Shown: one piece after another, positions 26,423 to 33,774 of the stretch
Numbering within the stretch: position 1 is the first letter of the stretch
Layout: the number at the start of each line of letters is the position of its first letter
Origin: Proteobacteria bacterium SG_bin9
Lineage (GTDB): Bacteria; Pseudomonadota; Alphaproteobacteria; Rhizobiales; Xanthobacteraceae
Assembly: GCA_002083525.1 (NCBI GenBank)
Contig: LWDM01000021.1
Location: 1-48,855 of the forward strand
DNA length: 48,855 bases
Direction: 5' to 3'
The notes under the pieces: generated by a model
Told to the model about the DNA's origin: nothing
Databases searched by the model: none
Seen by the model: only the letters and a program-made list of their open reading frames with translations
Position numbers and translations under genes: made by a program

Positions 26423-27205
26423 TCACTTCTGCATCGTCGCCGGCGTCGAGACGCCGTAGCGAACGATGTTGATTCCATCTCGCCGCGTTTCGCAGACATC
26501 CGGTGCGTTGGCGTCGACCAAGCTCCGCAACGCCAGCGTCAACGTTCCCGTCTGGCGTGCGCGAGCGAGCAGTTCGGCTTGTTCGGGCTTGAGTTCGAGG
26601 GTCGCGGTCTTGCCGACGACCACCTTCTGTCCGTTCTTTTCCTCGACCGTCTGGTCGATCGCGAGGACCCGAACGTTGCTCAGAATGATTTCGGCGCTGA
26701 CGAGATCCGGCTGACCGCTGCTTTCGCCCGAGCGATCGCGACGGGACAGAATGACGTCAACCCGGTCGTTCGGCAGAATGAAGCCGCCGGCGCCGGTTTC
26801 CGGAGAAATTTCGGTCGAGATGCCGCGGGTGCCGGACGGCAGGATCGCGGCCATGAAGCCCGAGCCGTTGCCCTTTACCAGCTTCTGTTCACGGATCGGT
26901 TCGCCGGCGATGAACGGAAAGCGCGCGATCGAACCGACAATCAGTTCCGTTGCATTGGGCTGCTTGTCTTTGCGCAGGAAGTTTGCGCTCGCGCTTGCCG
27001 CCGGCCAGCTCTGCCATTGCAGATCGTCTGCCGTCACCGACTGTCCCATGGGGATGTCCGATTTGGCAATCAGCACGTCGACAGTGTCGAGCTTGGGCTG
27101 CTCCTGAACGATGACGGGCACGCGATCGGAGCCGCTTGCGAGGTACGCAGCAACACCACCGGCAGCAACCGCGATCACCAGAACGACAATACGCGCCGTA
27201 TTCAT
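26423..27205 (-). CDS. cpaB: CpaB/RcpC, Flp pilus assembly protein
   Basis: This 260-residue protein starts with an N-terminal helix (ARIVVLVIAVAAGGVAAYLA) followed by an SAF domain (DVLIAKSDIPMGQSVTADDL) and the CpaB core ISTEISPETGAGGFILPNDRVDV. It sits at the periplasmic side and works with the secretin. ATG 27205 has GGAAAG upstream. First gene of the cpaB-to-tadC operon; a TTAACCAT site lies about 75 bp before it. Confidence 0.92.
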   Translation of the reverse strand: MNTARIVVLVIAVAAGGVAAYLASGSDRVPVIVQEQPKLDTVDVLIAKSDIPMGQSVTADDLQWQSWPAASASANFLRKDKQPNATELIVGSIARFPFIAGEPIREQKLVKGNGSGFMAAILPSGTRGISTEISPETGAGGFILPNDRVDVILSRRDRSGESSGQPDLVSAEIILSNVRVLAIDQTVEEKNGQKVVVGKTATLELKPEQAELLARARQTGTLTLALRSLVDANAPDVCETRRDGINIVRYGVSTPATMQK

Positions 27206-27278
27206 ACGCTTCACTTTCCACGTCACGCCGCGGCGCACTCGCCGCCGTGACCAGATTTGACCAGCTATTCGTCAAAGC

Positions 27279-27286
27279 ATGGTTAA
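27279..27286 (-). promoter_or_regulatory. TTAACCAT, possible CtrA site upstream of cpaB
   Basis: The minus strand reads TTAACCAT, the 8-mer reported in Caulobacter as a cell-cycle motif related to CtrA. Two more TTAA elements lie at 27307-27310 and 27330-27333. There is no full TTAA-N7-TTAA site. Confidence 0.35.
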
Positions 27287-27329
27287 TGAGGCGTATCTAA
27301 ATCGCGTTAACGAGACCTTTCCGGTCTGG

Positions 27330-27854
27330 TTAAGGAAGGACAAACCGTCCGAGGTCGACGGCCCTGATCCAGGGCGTCTCGGGATAGACCATCAACGCGC
27401 CGATCGCGAGGGCGATGCCATACGGGATGCCGCTCTCTTTGTGATGCAGCCGGAGCAGCCAGGTCTGGCCGTTCAGGGCATAGGGCATCGGCCAGCTGCG
27501 GAACTCCATCAGCAGCAATGTGAGAACGCCGCCGAACGCTGCGGCGTAGGCGAGATAGTTCAGCAGGAACGCAAATCCGAACCAGACGCTCGACGCGGCT
27601 GCGACCTTAGCGTCGCCCCCGCCGATCCAGCCGAACGCAAAGCAGGCAAAAGCAACGACAAGGACGAGGAGGCCGGCACCCAAGTGCATCAGGACATCGT
27701 TCAACGGCATGCCGCTCGCGGCGGCCATCACGAGAAAGCCCGCAACCAGCAGCACAGAAACCCGGTTTGAAATCGTCATCGTGAGGAGGTCGCTCGCCGC
27801 CGCGAAGGCAACCAGGGCAGGAAACAGGAACAGGCGGGCGAGGTCCAGCAACAT
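27330..27854 (-). CDS. cpaA: CpaA/TadV, prepilin peptidase
   Basis: A 174-residue integral membrane A24-type aspartyl protease that cleaves Flp prepilin and pseudopilins. The two catalytic Asp are visible: Asp22 in AASDLLTMTI and the one in GGGDAKVAAA (about residue 81). It has about six hydrophobic segments. It lacks the N-methyltransferase domain of the long peptidases, as usual for TadV. It follows flp1 by 14 nt; the ribosome-binding site is weak. Confidence 0.93.
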   Translation of the reverse strand: MLLDLARLFLFPALVAFAAASDLLTMTISNRVSVLLVAGFLVMAAASGMPLNDVLMHLGAGLLVLVVAFACFAFGWIGGGDAKVAAASSVWFGFAFLLNYLAYAAAFGGVLTLLLMEFRSWPMPYALNGQTWLLRLHHKESGIPYGIALAIGALMVYPETPWIRAVDLGRFVLP

Positions 27855-27868
27855 GACTTGGGGGCCGA

Positions 27869-28030
27869 TTACTTCACGTTGTTTTCGATCTTCCCGAACA
27901 TCGTGTTCATCGAGGAAGACACAGAGTTGATCCCGACCATGATCGCGAGGCCGATCAAGGCTGCGATCAGCCCATATTCAATTGCCGTCGCCCCGTCCTC
28001 GTTCCGGAAAAACCTGACGAGCAGCCCCAT
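27869..28030 (-). CDS. Flp-type pilin 1 (53 aa)
   Basis: A short pilin precursor: charged leader (about MGLLVRFFRNEDG), prepilin peptidase site G|ATAIEYGLIAALIG with the conserved Glu-Tyr at +5/+6, then one hydrophobic helix and a short C-terminus ending NNVK. GGAGGC lies 6 nt before the ATG. It is 14 nt upstream of cpaA, whose product should process it. Confidence 0.92.
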   Translation of the reverse strand: MGLLVRFFRNEDGATAIEYGLIAALIGLAIMVGINSVSSSMNTMFGKIENNVK

Positions 28031-28096
28031 GCAAGCCTCCAACAATCCAGCGCAAGCTAGGCGATGAAAGTGAACAATGGTGAAACGGTCGGGCCC

Positions 28097-28216
28097 TCAC
28101 GTGATGATGAGAATCCGGATCGCAACGGTAATGATCGCGAGGACAAGTCCCGCGCACACAATCCGATAGGATTGTCCGGCTTCCCACCGGCTGGGTTTGG
28201 AGCTCAAGCCTGTCAT
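28097..28216 (-). CDS. Possible 39-residue membrane peptide between the two pilin genes
   Basis: The minus strand can encode 39 aa: a polar head (MTGLSSKPSRWEAGQSYR) and one hydrophobic helix (IVCAGLVLAIITVAIRILII). It lacks the G-ATAIEY pilin motif and has no good ribosome-binding site. It lies in the 270-bp gap between two Flp genes and may be chance. Confidence 0.3.
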   Translation of the reverse strand: MTGLSSKPSRWEAGQSYRIVCAGLVLAIITVAIRILIIT

Positions 28217-28246
28217 CTACGCGTCACGCAAACAGAAGCTGAAACA

Positions 28247-28276
28247 AGAAAGGCTCCGGGATGCCGGAGCCTTTCT
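28247..28276 (-). terminator. Terminator of flp pilin 2
   Basis: AGAAAGGCTCCGG (28247-28259) pairs with CCGGAGCCTTTCT (28264-28276), a 13-bp stem with a 4-nt loop, 24 bp after the pilin stop on the minus strand. The flank TTGTTTC is only partly T-rich. Confidence 0.7.
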
Positions 28277-28300
28277 GCATTCCGGTTGAGACCGAAAAAA

Positions 28301-28465
28301 TCAGTTCAACTTGGTCTTGATGGTGTCGAACTTGGTGTTGATCTGCGTACCCACCGCATTCACGCCGGTGATGATCGCAACAGCGATACCGGCCGCAATG
28401 AGCGCATACTCGATGGCAGTCGCACCGGATTCGTCCTTGACGAAACGGGCAATGAGATTCTTCAT
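28301..28465 (-). CDS. Flp-type pilin 2 (54 aa)
   Basis: Pilin precursor with leader MKNLIARFVKDESG, cleavage site G|ATAIEYALIAAGIA with Glu-Tyr at +5/+6, hydrophobic helix and C-terminus ending KTKLN. GGAG lies 9 nt before the ATG. A strong hairpin follows, which suggests it is transcribed mostly alone, fitting the major pilin. It differs from pilin 1 in the helix and the tail, so the two may have different roles. Confidence 0.92.
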   Translation of the reverse strand: MKNLIARFVKDESGATAIEYALIAAGIAVAIITGVNAVGTQINTKFDTIKTKLN

Positions 28466-28850
28466 GGATCACTCCGTTTATAACGTGGCTGTCGAACTAA
28501 GTTTGGCCTCATCGGCGTTTTTCCGACCGCCGTGACCATGCGCCACCGTAGATTTGGAAAATTTCAGCACCGTTAATTCGATTGCGTAAACATCGATGTA
28601 TCCCGATCTCGGTGCATAGAGTAAACGCGCGATTAAGGCATTTGATCGAATGCCGAACGATCGACCCGCTTCAGGGACTACATCCGCACACTACTCTCCG
28701 GTTCCTATTACTCTGCTTCCCGCACAGCGCGGATTTTCCAAAAAATGTCCGTTTGCAGTTCCTTCACGAATTAACGGCACATTTCCCATGTCGGGCGCCG
28801 GCTCCGCTGCGTATCGCTTTTGCCGGCCTGTAGATGCCCCGGAGTAGAGT
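28466..28850. other. Divergent intergenic region between flp2 and the secretin-N-like gene
   Basis: This 385-bp gene-free stretch appears AT-richer than the coding sequence around it. It should hold promoters for the pilin and for the plus-strand operon, but I see no convincing -35/-10 pair or full CtrA site, only isolated TTAA elements near 28573 and 28772. Confidence 0.5.
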
Positions 28851-29342
28851 ATGTCCGCCGTCCTCACGCGCAGCTGCATGCGCGCTGTCCTCTTCGCCAC
28901 ATGTCTCGCCGCAGCGAGCCCCGCGCTGGCTCAAAGCAAGAACAGCCCGATCGATGTCGTGGTCGATCAAGCCAAGCTGGTGAAAGTACCCGACCAGGTC
29001 GCCACCATCGTCGTGGGAAATCCGCTCATCGCAGACGTTACGCTACAACCCGGCGGCGCAATGGTCGTCACGGGTAAGGGCTACGGCGCAACCAATCTGA
29101 TCGTCATGGATCGCGCTGGCGAAATTCTCGAAGAGCGTCCGATCTTGGTTGAAGGACCGACCGACAGACTCGTGACGGTGTTCCGAGGCATCGATCGCGA
29201 GACCTATAGCTGCACGCCCGTATGTCAGCGCCGCGTGACGCTTGGTGACGGGCCGACTTACTTCAATGCCAACCTGAACCAGGGAGGCACCTTGAGTCAG
29301 CGGGCGGCCGCTGCGGCCGCAGCGCCCGGACAGCGGCGCTGA
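28851..29342 (+). CDS. Secretin N-terminal-domain protein (CpaC-like without the channel)
   Basis: This 163-residue exported protein has a signal peptide (MRAVLFATCLAAASPALAQ from the second Met) and one domain matching the pilus-formation N-terminal region of CpaC: VVVDQAKLVKVPDQVATIVV, NPLIADVTLQ, VVTGKGYGATNLIVMDRAG. The BON and secretin parts are absent, and a QRRVTLGD segment and Ala-rich tail follow. It could cap or chaperone the CpaC secretin. GGAGTAGAGT precedes the ATG. It is the first gene of the plus-strand pilus operon. Confidence 0.8.
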   Translation: MSAVLTRSCMRAVLFATCLAAASPALAQSKNSPIDVVVDQAKLVKVPDQVATIVVGNPLIADVTLQPGGAMVVTGKGYGATNLIVMDRAGEILEERPILVEGPTDRLVTVFRGIDRETYSCTPVCQRRVTLGDGPTYFNANLNQGGTLSQRAAAAAAAPGQRR

Positions 29343-29364
29343 ACTCAAGTTGCTCCGCATGCTT

Positions 29365-29388
29365 AACGGCCGCCTAACGGCGGCCGTT
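29365..29388 (+). terminator. Probable terminator or attenuating hairpin
   Basis: AACGGCCGCC (29365-29374) pairs with GGCGGCCGTT (29379-29388) around TAAC. It lies 22 bp after the secretin-N-like gene. The T-run is poor (ATCTTATCC), so read-through to the TadE-like genes is possible. Confidence 0.5.
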
Positions 29389-29476
29389 ATCTTATCCGGA
29401 TCGGATGCAAGATTTTAACAATCTGTTTCATCTAGTCTTCGCGGTAGTTTGATCCCAGGACGATCAGGGTTTTCCG

Positions 29477-30031
29477 ATGCCGCCCCGTGAAACGCTCAAG
29501 CGATCGCGTCTATCCATCTTTCGCCGCTTCAGGCGCAATCGCAAAGGTTCGGCTGCGGTGGAGTTCGCGCTAATCGCGCCGCTGTTCTTTGCCATGCTGT
29601 TCGCCATTCTCGAAACTGCGCTCGTCTTCTTCGCCGGGCAGACGCTCGAAACCGGTGTTCACGATACGGCGCGCCTCGTTCTGACCGGACAGGCCAAGCT
29701 CTCGAACCTCACCCAGACTCAATTCCGGGACGAGGTTTGTAACCGTGTCACGTCGATGTTCACGTGCTCCCAGGTTTACGTCGAGGTTCAGAAGCAAACC
29801 AATTTCGCCGGCGTCGATCTGAGCGTCAAACCGGTCGACGCCTGCGCTCCGTTCGGCACGCCAGCCTACGGCCTCGGCGGTCCCGGTGATGTCATGGTCG
29901 TGCGTGCGTTCTACCAGTGGCCGATGTTCGTGACCGGCCTCGGATACTATATCGGCGGCGTCGACGGCTCCGGCAACAAGTGCAACAAGCGCCTGCTCGT
30001 CTCCACTGCGGTTTTCCGCAATGAACCGTGA
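29477..30031 (+). CDS. TadE-like pseudopilin
   Basis: This 184-residue protein has a basic N-terminus (RRFRRNRKG), then the TadE motif SAAVEFALIAPLFFAMLFAI and one transmembrane helix, with the rest periplasmic and four Cys (about 92, 100, 121 and 171). TadE-like pseudopilins are cleaved by the same peptidase and help pilus biogenesis. A weak AGGG lies before the ATG. The next gene starts 8 nt after its stop. Confidence 0.88.
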   Translation: MPPRETLKRSRLSIFRRFRRNRKGSAAVEFALIAPLFFAMLFAILETALVFFAGQTLETGVHDTARLVLTGQAKLSNLTQTQFRDEVCNRVTSMFTCSQVYVEVQKQTNFAGVDLSVKPVDACAPFGTPAYGLGGPGDVMVVRAFYQWPMFVTGLGYYIGGVDGSGNKCNKRLLVSTAVFRNEP

Positions 30032-30038
30032 GATCATC

Positions 30039-30605
30039 ATGGCTGTGTCCAGCTTTCTGGCAAAAACGGCGGCGCGTCTGCGTCGCGATCAGCGCGGCGC
30101 TTCCGCGGCCGAGTTTGCCGTCATCCTGCCGCTGATGCTGACGCTTCTCTTTGGTTTGATCGAGATCACCAACGGTGTCGCCGCGGATCGCAAGGTCACG
30201 TTGACGGCGCGCTCCCTGTCCGATCTGGTCTCGCAGGCCGTGTCGGTGACCGATAGCGATATCTCCGAGTCATTTGCGGCGAGCAAGGGCGTGATGTCGC
30301 CGTTCGACGCGAGCACGATCAAGAGTAAGGTCACTGAACTGAAAATTGATTCCAGCGGGCAAGCCAAGGTTGCCTGGAGCAAGGCGAATGCCAACGACGT
30401 GGCGCGCCCCGCGGATCAGATCGTGACCATTCCCTCGGCTCTCGCGGTGCCGAATACGTTTCTGATCTGGAGCGAAGTCAGCTACCAGTACAAACCGATC
30501 GTCAGCTGGTTGATTTCCCAGACGGGCATCGCCCTGACCGAGCAGTTCTACACGCGCCCGCGGCAATCGAACTGCGTGCTGTACAATCAGTCGAGCTGCC
30601 CGTAA
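30039..30605 (+). CDS. Second TadE/TadF-like pseudopilin
   Basis: This 188-residue protein is built as its neighbour: basic head (AARLRRDQRG), motif ASAAEFAVILPLMLTLLFGL, one transmembrane helix and a periplasmic domain; the C-terminus has a Cys pair (NCVLYNQSSC). I chose ATG 30039, which has GTGAG 7 nt upstream; ATG 30021 overlaps the previous gene by 11 nt and has no such site. Its stop lies 19 nt from the convergent TPR gene. Confidence 0.85.
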   Translation: MAVSSFLAKTAARLRRDQRGASAAEFAVILPLMLTLLFGLIEITNGVAADRKVTLTARSLSDLVSQAVSVTDSDISESFAASKGVMSPFDASTIKSKVTELKIDSSGQAKVAWSKANANDVARPADQIVTIPSALAVPNTFLIWSEVSYQYKPIVSWLISQTGIALTEQFYTRPRQSNCVLYNQSSCP

Positions 30606-30624
30606 GGGCGCGCTTCAGCGGGGC

Positions 30625-31434
30625 TTAAGAGCGACTGCGATCCGATGACGCCGCCGCGTTGATCCCGCGCCGTGCCCCATCGTTGCCATTCATCAACTGC
30701 TTGAGATAGGCAACGTTGGCCTCCGCCTCTTCCGGCGGCAGGTCAGCCTTGGCGATGGTCTCGGCCTCGGCGTACCTGCCCTGCAGGCCGATCGCCAAAG
30801 CGAGATTCTGCCGGATGCGCGGATCGGCATTGTTGCCCTTGGCAAGCGCGCGCTGCAAAGTCGACTCCGCCTTCGGCAAATCCTTCGACAGAATATAGGA
30901 CAGACCGAGGTTGGAGAGAACCGACGGCTCCTCCGGCGCAATCTTCAGTGCGCTCGCATAATACTTCTGGGCTTCCTTGTGCTTGCCCTGCTGATCGAGC
31001 ACCGCGCCCTGAACCGAGAGCACACGCCAGTTCGGATCTTGAGGCGAGTGTGCCTGCGCCAGTGTTTCAAAGGCTTGCTGCAGGTTGCCGTTGTCGGCGA
31101 GCGCGCGGCCGTAAGCCGCCAGCAAGGGCTTGTTGCCTGGATTGGCGATCGTCGCCTGCTCGAGCACGGCGACTGCCTGCGAGCGCTGGCCATTGGCGCG
31201 CAGCGATTGCCCGTAACTCAGCGCCGCTTCGACATCCTTCGGGTTGGCGCGGAAGCGCTCGGCAGCGTCGTCAACGTTGCGCTTGTTTTCTTCGGGCGGG
31301 CGAGCCTCGGCGCGCGCGCCGAGCGATCCTGTCACGGTGGGAGACGTGGTCTGGCAACCGCCGAGAGCTGCGGCTAACATCGCCACAGCCGCTGCGGATA
31401 CCAGAAGCCGGGACTTATGTCGCAAATCACGCAT
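30625..31434 (-). CDS. TadD-like TPR lipoprotein
   Basis: This 269-residue protein has a signal peptide with lipobox ALGGC (Cys27), then tetratricopeptide repeats over about 65-240, for example ALSYGQSLRANGQRSQAVAV, LAAYGRALADNGNLQQAFE, GAVLDQQGKHKEAQKYYASA and LGLSYILSKDLPKAESTL. TadD-type lipoproteins guide secretin assembly in Tad systems. The location at the edge of the pilus cluster supports that role. It faces the pseudopilin genes and diverges from the aminopeptidase. Confidence 0.88.
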   Translation of the reverse strand: MRDLRHKSRLLVSAAAVAMLAAALGGCQTTSPTVTGSLGARAEARPPEENKRNVDDAAERFRANPKDVEAALSYGQSLRANGQRSQAVAVLEQATIANPGNKPLLAAYGRALADNGNLQQAFETLAQAHSPQDPNWRVLSVQGAVLDQQGKHKEAQKYYASALKIAPEEPSVLSNLGLSYILSKDLPKAESTLQRALAKGNNADPRIRQNLALAIGLQGRYAEAETIAKADLPPEEAEANVAYLKQLMNGNDGARRGINAAASSDRSRS

Positions 31435-31487
31435 GATACTGATCTCGCACGTGCGGTGCCGAAGAGATTATCTCGCAGCAATAGACT

Positions 31488-31510
31488 GTTAACCCTAACG
31501 TCTGGTTAAC
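31488..31510. promoter_or_regulatory. Inverted repeat GTTAACC-N9-GGTTAAC
   Basis: Perfect 7-bp arms (31488-31494, 31504-31510) lie in the 119-bp region between the divergent TadD-like and aminopeptidase genes. The TTAAC elements resemble CtrA half sites, but their inverted arrangement is not the standard direct repeat. Confidence 0.4.
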
Positions 31511-31553
31511 TGAGCTTCGATTCCATCGCTCTCACCTCCCGCCCGGACTGGTC

Positions 31554-32936
31554 ATGCATCCTGCTTTTGAAAACGCGCCCGCAGCCGCTGCGATTCCAAT
31601 TGTCTTCGCCACGAAATCGAACTGGCCTCAGATCAAGGCAACGCTTACCGCGGACGCGCAACGATTTGCCGAAGCAAGTGCGTTCGTTGCGAAGCCCGGC
31701 CAGATGCTGACGCTGCCCGCATCGGGTACCGGTCTCGGTGGGGTGCTGTTTGGCTTGGACGAGCAAGACAGTCCGGCGCGCGATCCTTTCCGGGCCGGAC
31801 AGTTGCCAGGGCTTCTACCTGCCGGAACGTATCGCTTTTCCAACAACCCGCATGACGCACGGCTGGCGACTCTCGCGTTCGCACTCGGCAGTTATCGCTT
31901 CAACCGCTACCGCAAGTCCGATCCACCAGCCGTCAAACTGGTGCCGCCGGATGACGTCGATGCTGCCGACATTTCGCGCATCGCAACCGCCGCCACGCTT
32001 GCACGCGATCTGGTCAACACGCCCGCCAACGATATGGGACCGGCGGAGCTTGCGGCGGCGGCCGAGGATGTTGCCAAGCGCTTCGGGGCCAAATTCAACT
32101 GCATCGTCGGCGATGCGCTGCTCGCGCAGAACTTTCCTCTGATCCACGCCGTTGGCATGGCGTCGACCCGCGCACCACGCTTGATCGAATTCTCCTGGGG
32201 CGATCCATCGCACCCCAAAGTGACACTGGTCGGCAAGGGAGTTTGCTTCGACACCGGTGGCGTCGATCTCAAGCCGTCGAGCGGCATGCTGATCATGAAG
32301 AAAGATATGGGCGGCGCGGCGAACGTGCTGGCGCTGGCGCAGATGATCATGGATGCGAAGCTGAAAGTGCGGCTGCGCGTTCTCATTCCAGCAGTCGAGA
32401 ATTCCGTCGCCGGTAATGCGTTTCGCCCACTCGACATCTTCAAGTCGCGCAAGGGCCCGACGGTCGAGATCGGCAACACCGACGCCGAGGGGCGGCTCGT
32501 ACTGGCCGATGCGCTGGCACTCGCCGAAGAAGAAAAGCCCGACTTGCTGATCGATCTCGGCACGTTGACCGGCGCTGCGCGTGTTGCGCTCGGCCCCGAA
32601 CTGCCGCCGTTCTACACGCGGGACGACGCCCTCGCTGACGCGGTCGCGCGCTGTGCTCGCTCCGAGAACGATCCGCTGTGGCGCCTGCCGCTATGGATGC
32701 CATACGACGCATGGCTCGACTCGAAGACGGCCGATATGACCAATGCGCCGTCAGGCGGCTTCGCCGGCTCCATCACCTGCGCGCTGTTCCTGCAGCGCTT
32801 CGTCGAACCGGCGACGACATGGCTGCACGTCGATATCTATGCCTGGACGCCGTCGGCGAAGCCGGCGCGGCCGGAAGGCGGTGAATGCCAGGCGGCGCGC
32901 GCGCTCTACAAGCTCCTTGGTGAGCGATATGGCTGA
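31554..32936 (+). CDS. Leucyl aminopeptidase family protein (M17)
   Basis: A 460-residue dizinc aminopeptidase that removes N-terminal residues from peptides in the cytoplasm. The metal and catalytic residues are in place: Lys228 and Asp233 (VGKGVCFDTGG), the KKDMGG stretch (249-254), and the signature NTDAEGRL (308-315) with Asp310 and Glu312. The N-terminal domain is short and divergent, as in PepB-like members. ATG 31554 has no strong ribosome-binding site. Its end overlaps the NlpC/P60 gene by 8 nt. Confidence 0.95.
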   Translation: MHPAFENAPAAAAIPIVFATKSNWPQIKATLTADAQRFAEASAFVAKPGQMLTLPASGTGLGGVLFGLDEQDSPARDPFRAGQLPGLLPAGTYRFSNNPHDARLATLAFALGSYRFNRYRKSDPPAVKLVPPDDVDAADISRIATAATLARDLVNTPANDMGPAELAAAAEDVAKRFGAKFNCIVGDALLAQNFPLIHAVGMASTRAPRLIEFSWGDPSHPKVTLVGKGVCFDTGGVDLKPSSGMLIMKKDMGGAANVLALAQMIMDAKLKVRLRVLIPAVENSVAGNAFRPLDIFKSRKGPTVEIGNTDAEGRLVLADALALAEEEKPDLLIDLGTLTGAARVALGPELPPFYTRDDALADAVARCARSENDPLWRLPLWMPYDAWLDSKTADMTNAPSGGFAGSITCALFLQRFVEPATTWLHVDIYAWTPSAKPARPEGGECQAARALYKLLGERYG

Positions 32937-33771
32937 TCCGAGGCTGACACCTGCGCGACCCGAACTCGCGGCCAAGCATCTCGAAGGCACCGTCAAGGCC
33001 GACCGTTATGTTGCGGGCGTCGAACATACCATTGCTGACGGCGTCGCGCCGCTCCGGCGCGATTCATCGGCCGACGCAGCGCTGGACACGCAGGCGCTGA
33101 AAGGCGAGCGCTTCACCGTCTACGACCGGCGCAACGGCTGGGCCTGGGGTCAGCTTACAGCAGACGGCTATGTCGGATGGCTACCGGAAACGGCACTGAC
33201 GACGTCGTCCGCAGAACCAACCCACCGTATCGATGTGCCACGGACGCTCGCGTTCCCCGGACCTTCGATCAAGCTGCCGCCGCGCGATGTGTTGCCGATG
33301 GGCGCACGCGTTGCCATCGAACGCTCGGACGGACAATTCGCTGTCACCGCAGACGGCTCCTACCTTCCATCGCGCCACCTGAAGCCGCTCACCGCACTCG
33401 CCACCGACTTCGTCGCGGTCGCCGAAAAGTTCGTCACGACGCCTTACCTTTGGGGCGGAAAGACCGCGCTCGGCATCGATTGCTCGGGCCTCGTACAGAT
33501 TTCGCTCGCAGCCTGCGGCAAGTCCGGCCCACGCGACAGCGACATGCAGGAAGCCGCGCTCGGCAGCGCGCTTCCCGAACAGCAATGGCAAAACCTCGAG
33601 CGCGGCGATCTGATCTTCTGGAAGGGCCATGTGGCGATTGTCCGCGACGCAGACACCATCGTTCACGCCAATGCCTTTCACATGATGACGGCGATCGAGC
33701 CGATCCGCGAAGCCATCGACCGGATCAAAGCCAGCGGCAGCGCCGTGACCGGCATCAAAAGGCTCGGCTAA
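32929..33771 (+). CDS. NlpC/P60 peptidase with SH3-like N-terminal domains
   Basis: This 280-residue enzyme has N-terminal bacterial SH3-like domains (about 30-155; GERFTVYDRRNGWAWGQLTADG) followed by the NlpC/P60 papain-like fold with Cys185 (GIDCSGLVQ), His234 (KGHVAIV) and His246 (VHANAF). Enzymes of this type cut gamma-D-glutamyl-L-diamino acid bonds in cell-wall peptides. No signal peptide is seen, so it is probably cytoplasmic and acts on imported peptides. ATG 32929 has GGTGAG upstream and lies inside the aminopeptidase end, implying coupled expression. It ends 3 nt from convergent yejF. Confidence 0.92.
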   Translation: MADPRLTPARPELAAKHLEGTVKADRYVAGVEHTIADGVAPLRRDSSADAALDTQALKGERFTVYDRRNGWAWGQLTADGYVGWLPETALTTSSAEPTHRIDVPRTLAFPGPSIKLPPRDVLPMGARVAIERSDGQFAVTADGSYLPSRHLKPLTALATDFVAVAEKFVTTPYLWGGKTALGIDCSGLVQISLAACGKSGPRDSDMQEAALGSALPEQQWQNLERGDLIFWKGHVAIVRDADTIVHANAFHMMTAIEPIREAIDRIKASGSAVTGIKRLG

Positions 33772-33774
33772 AAT

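Noticed and set aside
28582..28847. Short plus-strand ORFs in the flp2/secretin-N intergenic region
   Set aside because: No ribosome-binding site, no motif, and they overlap each other in different frames.
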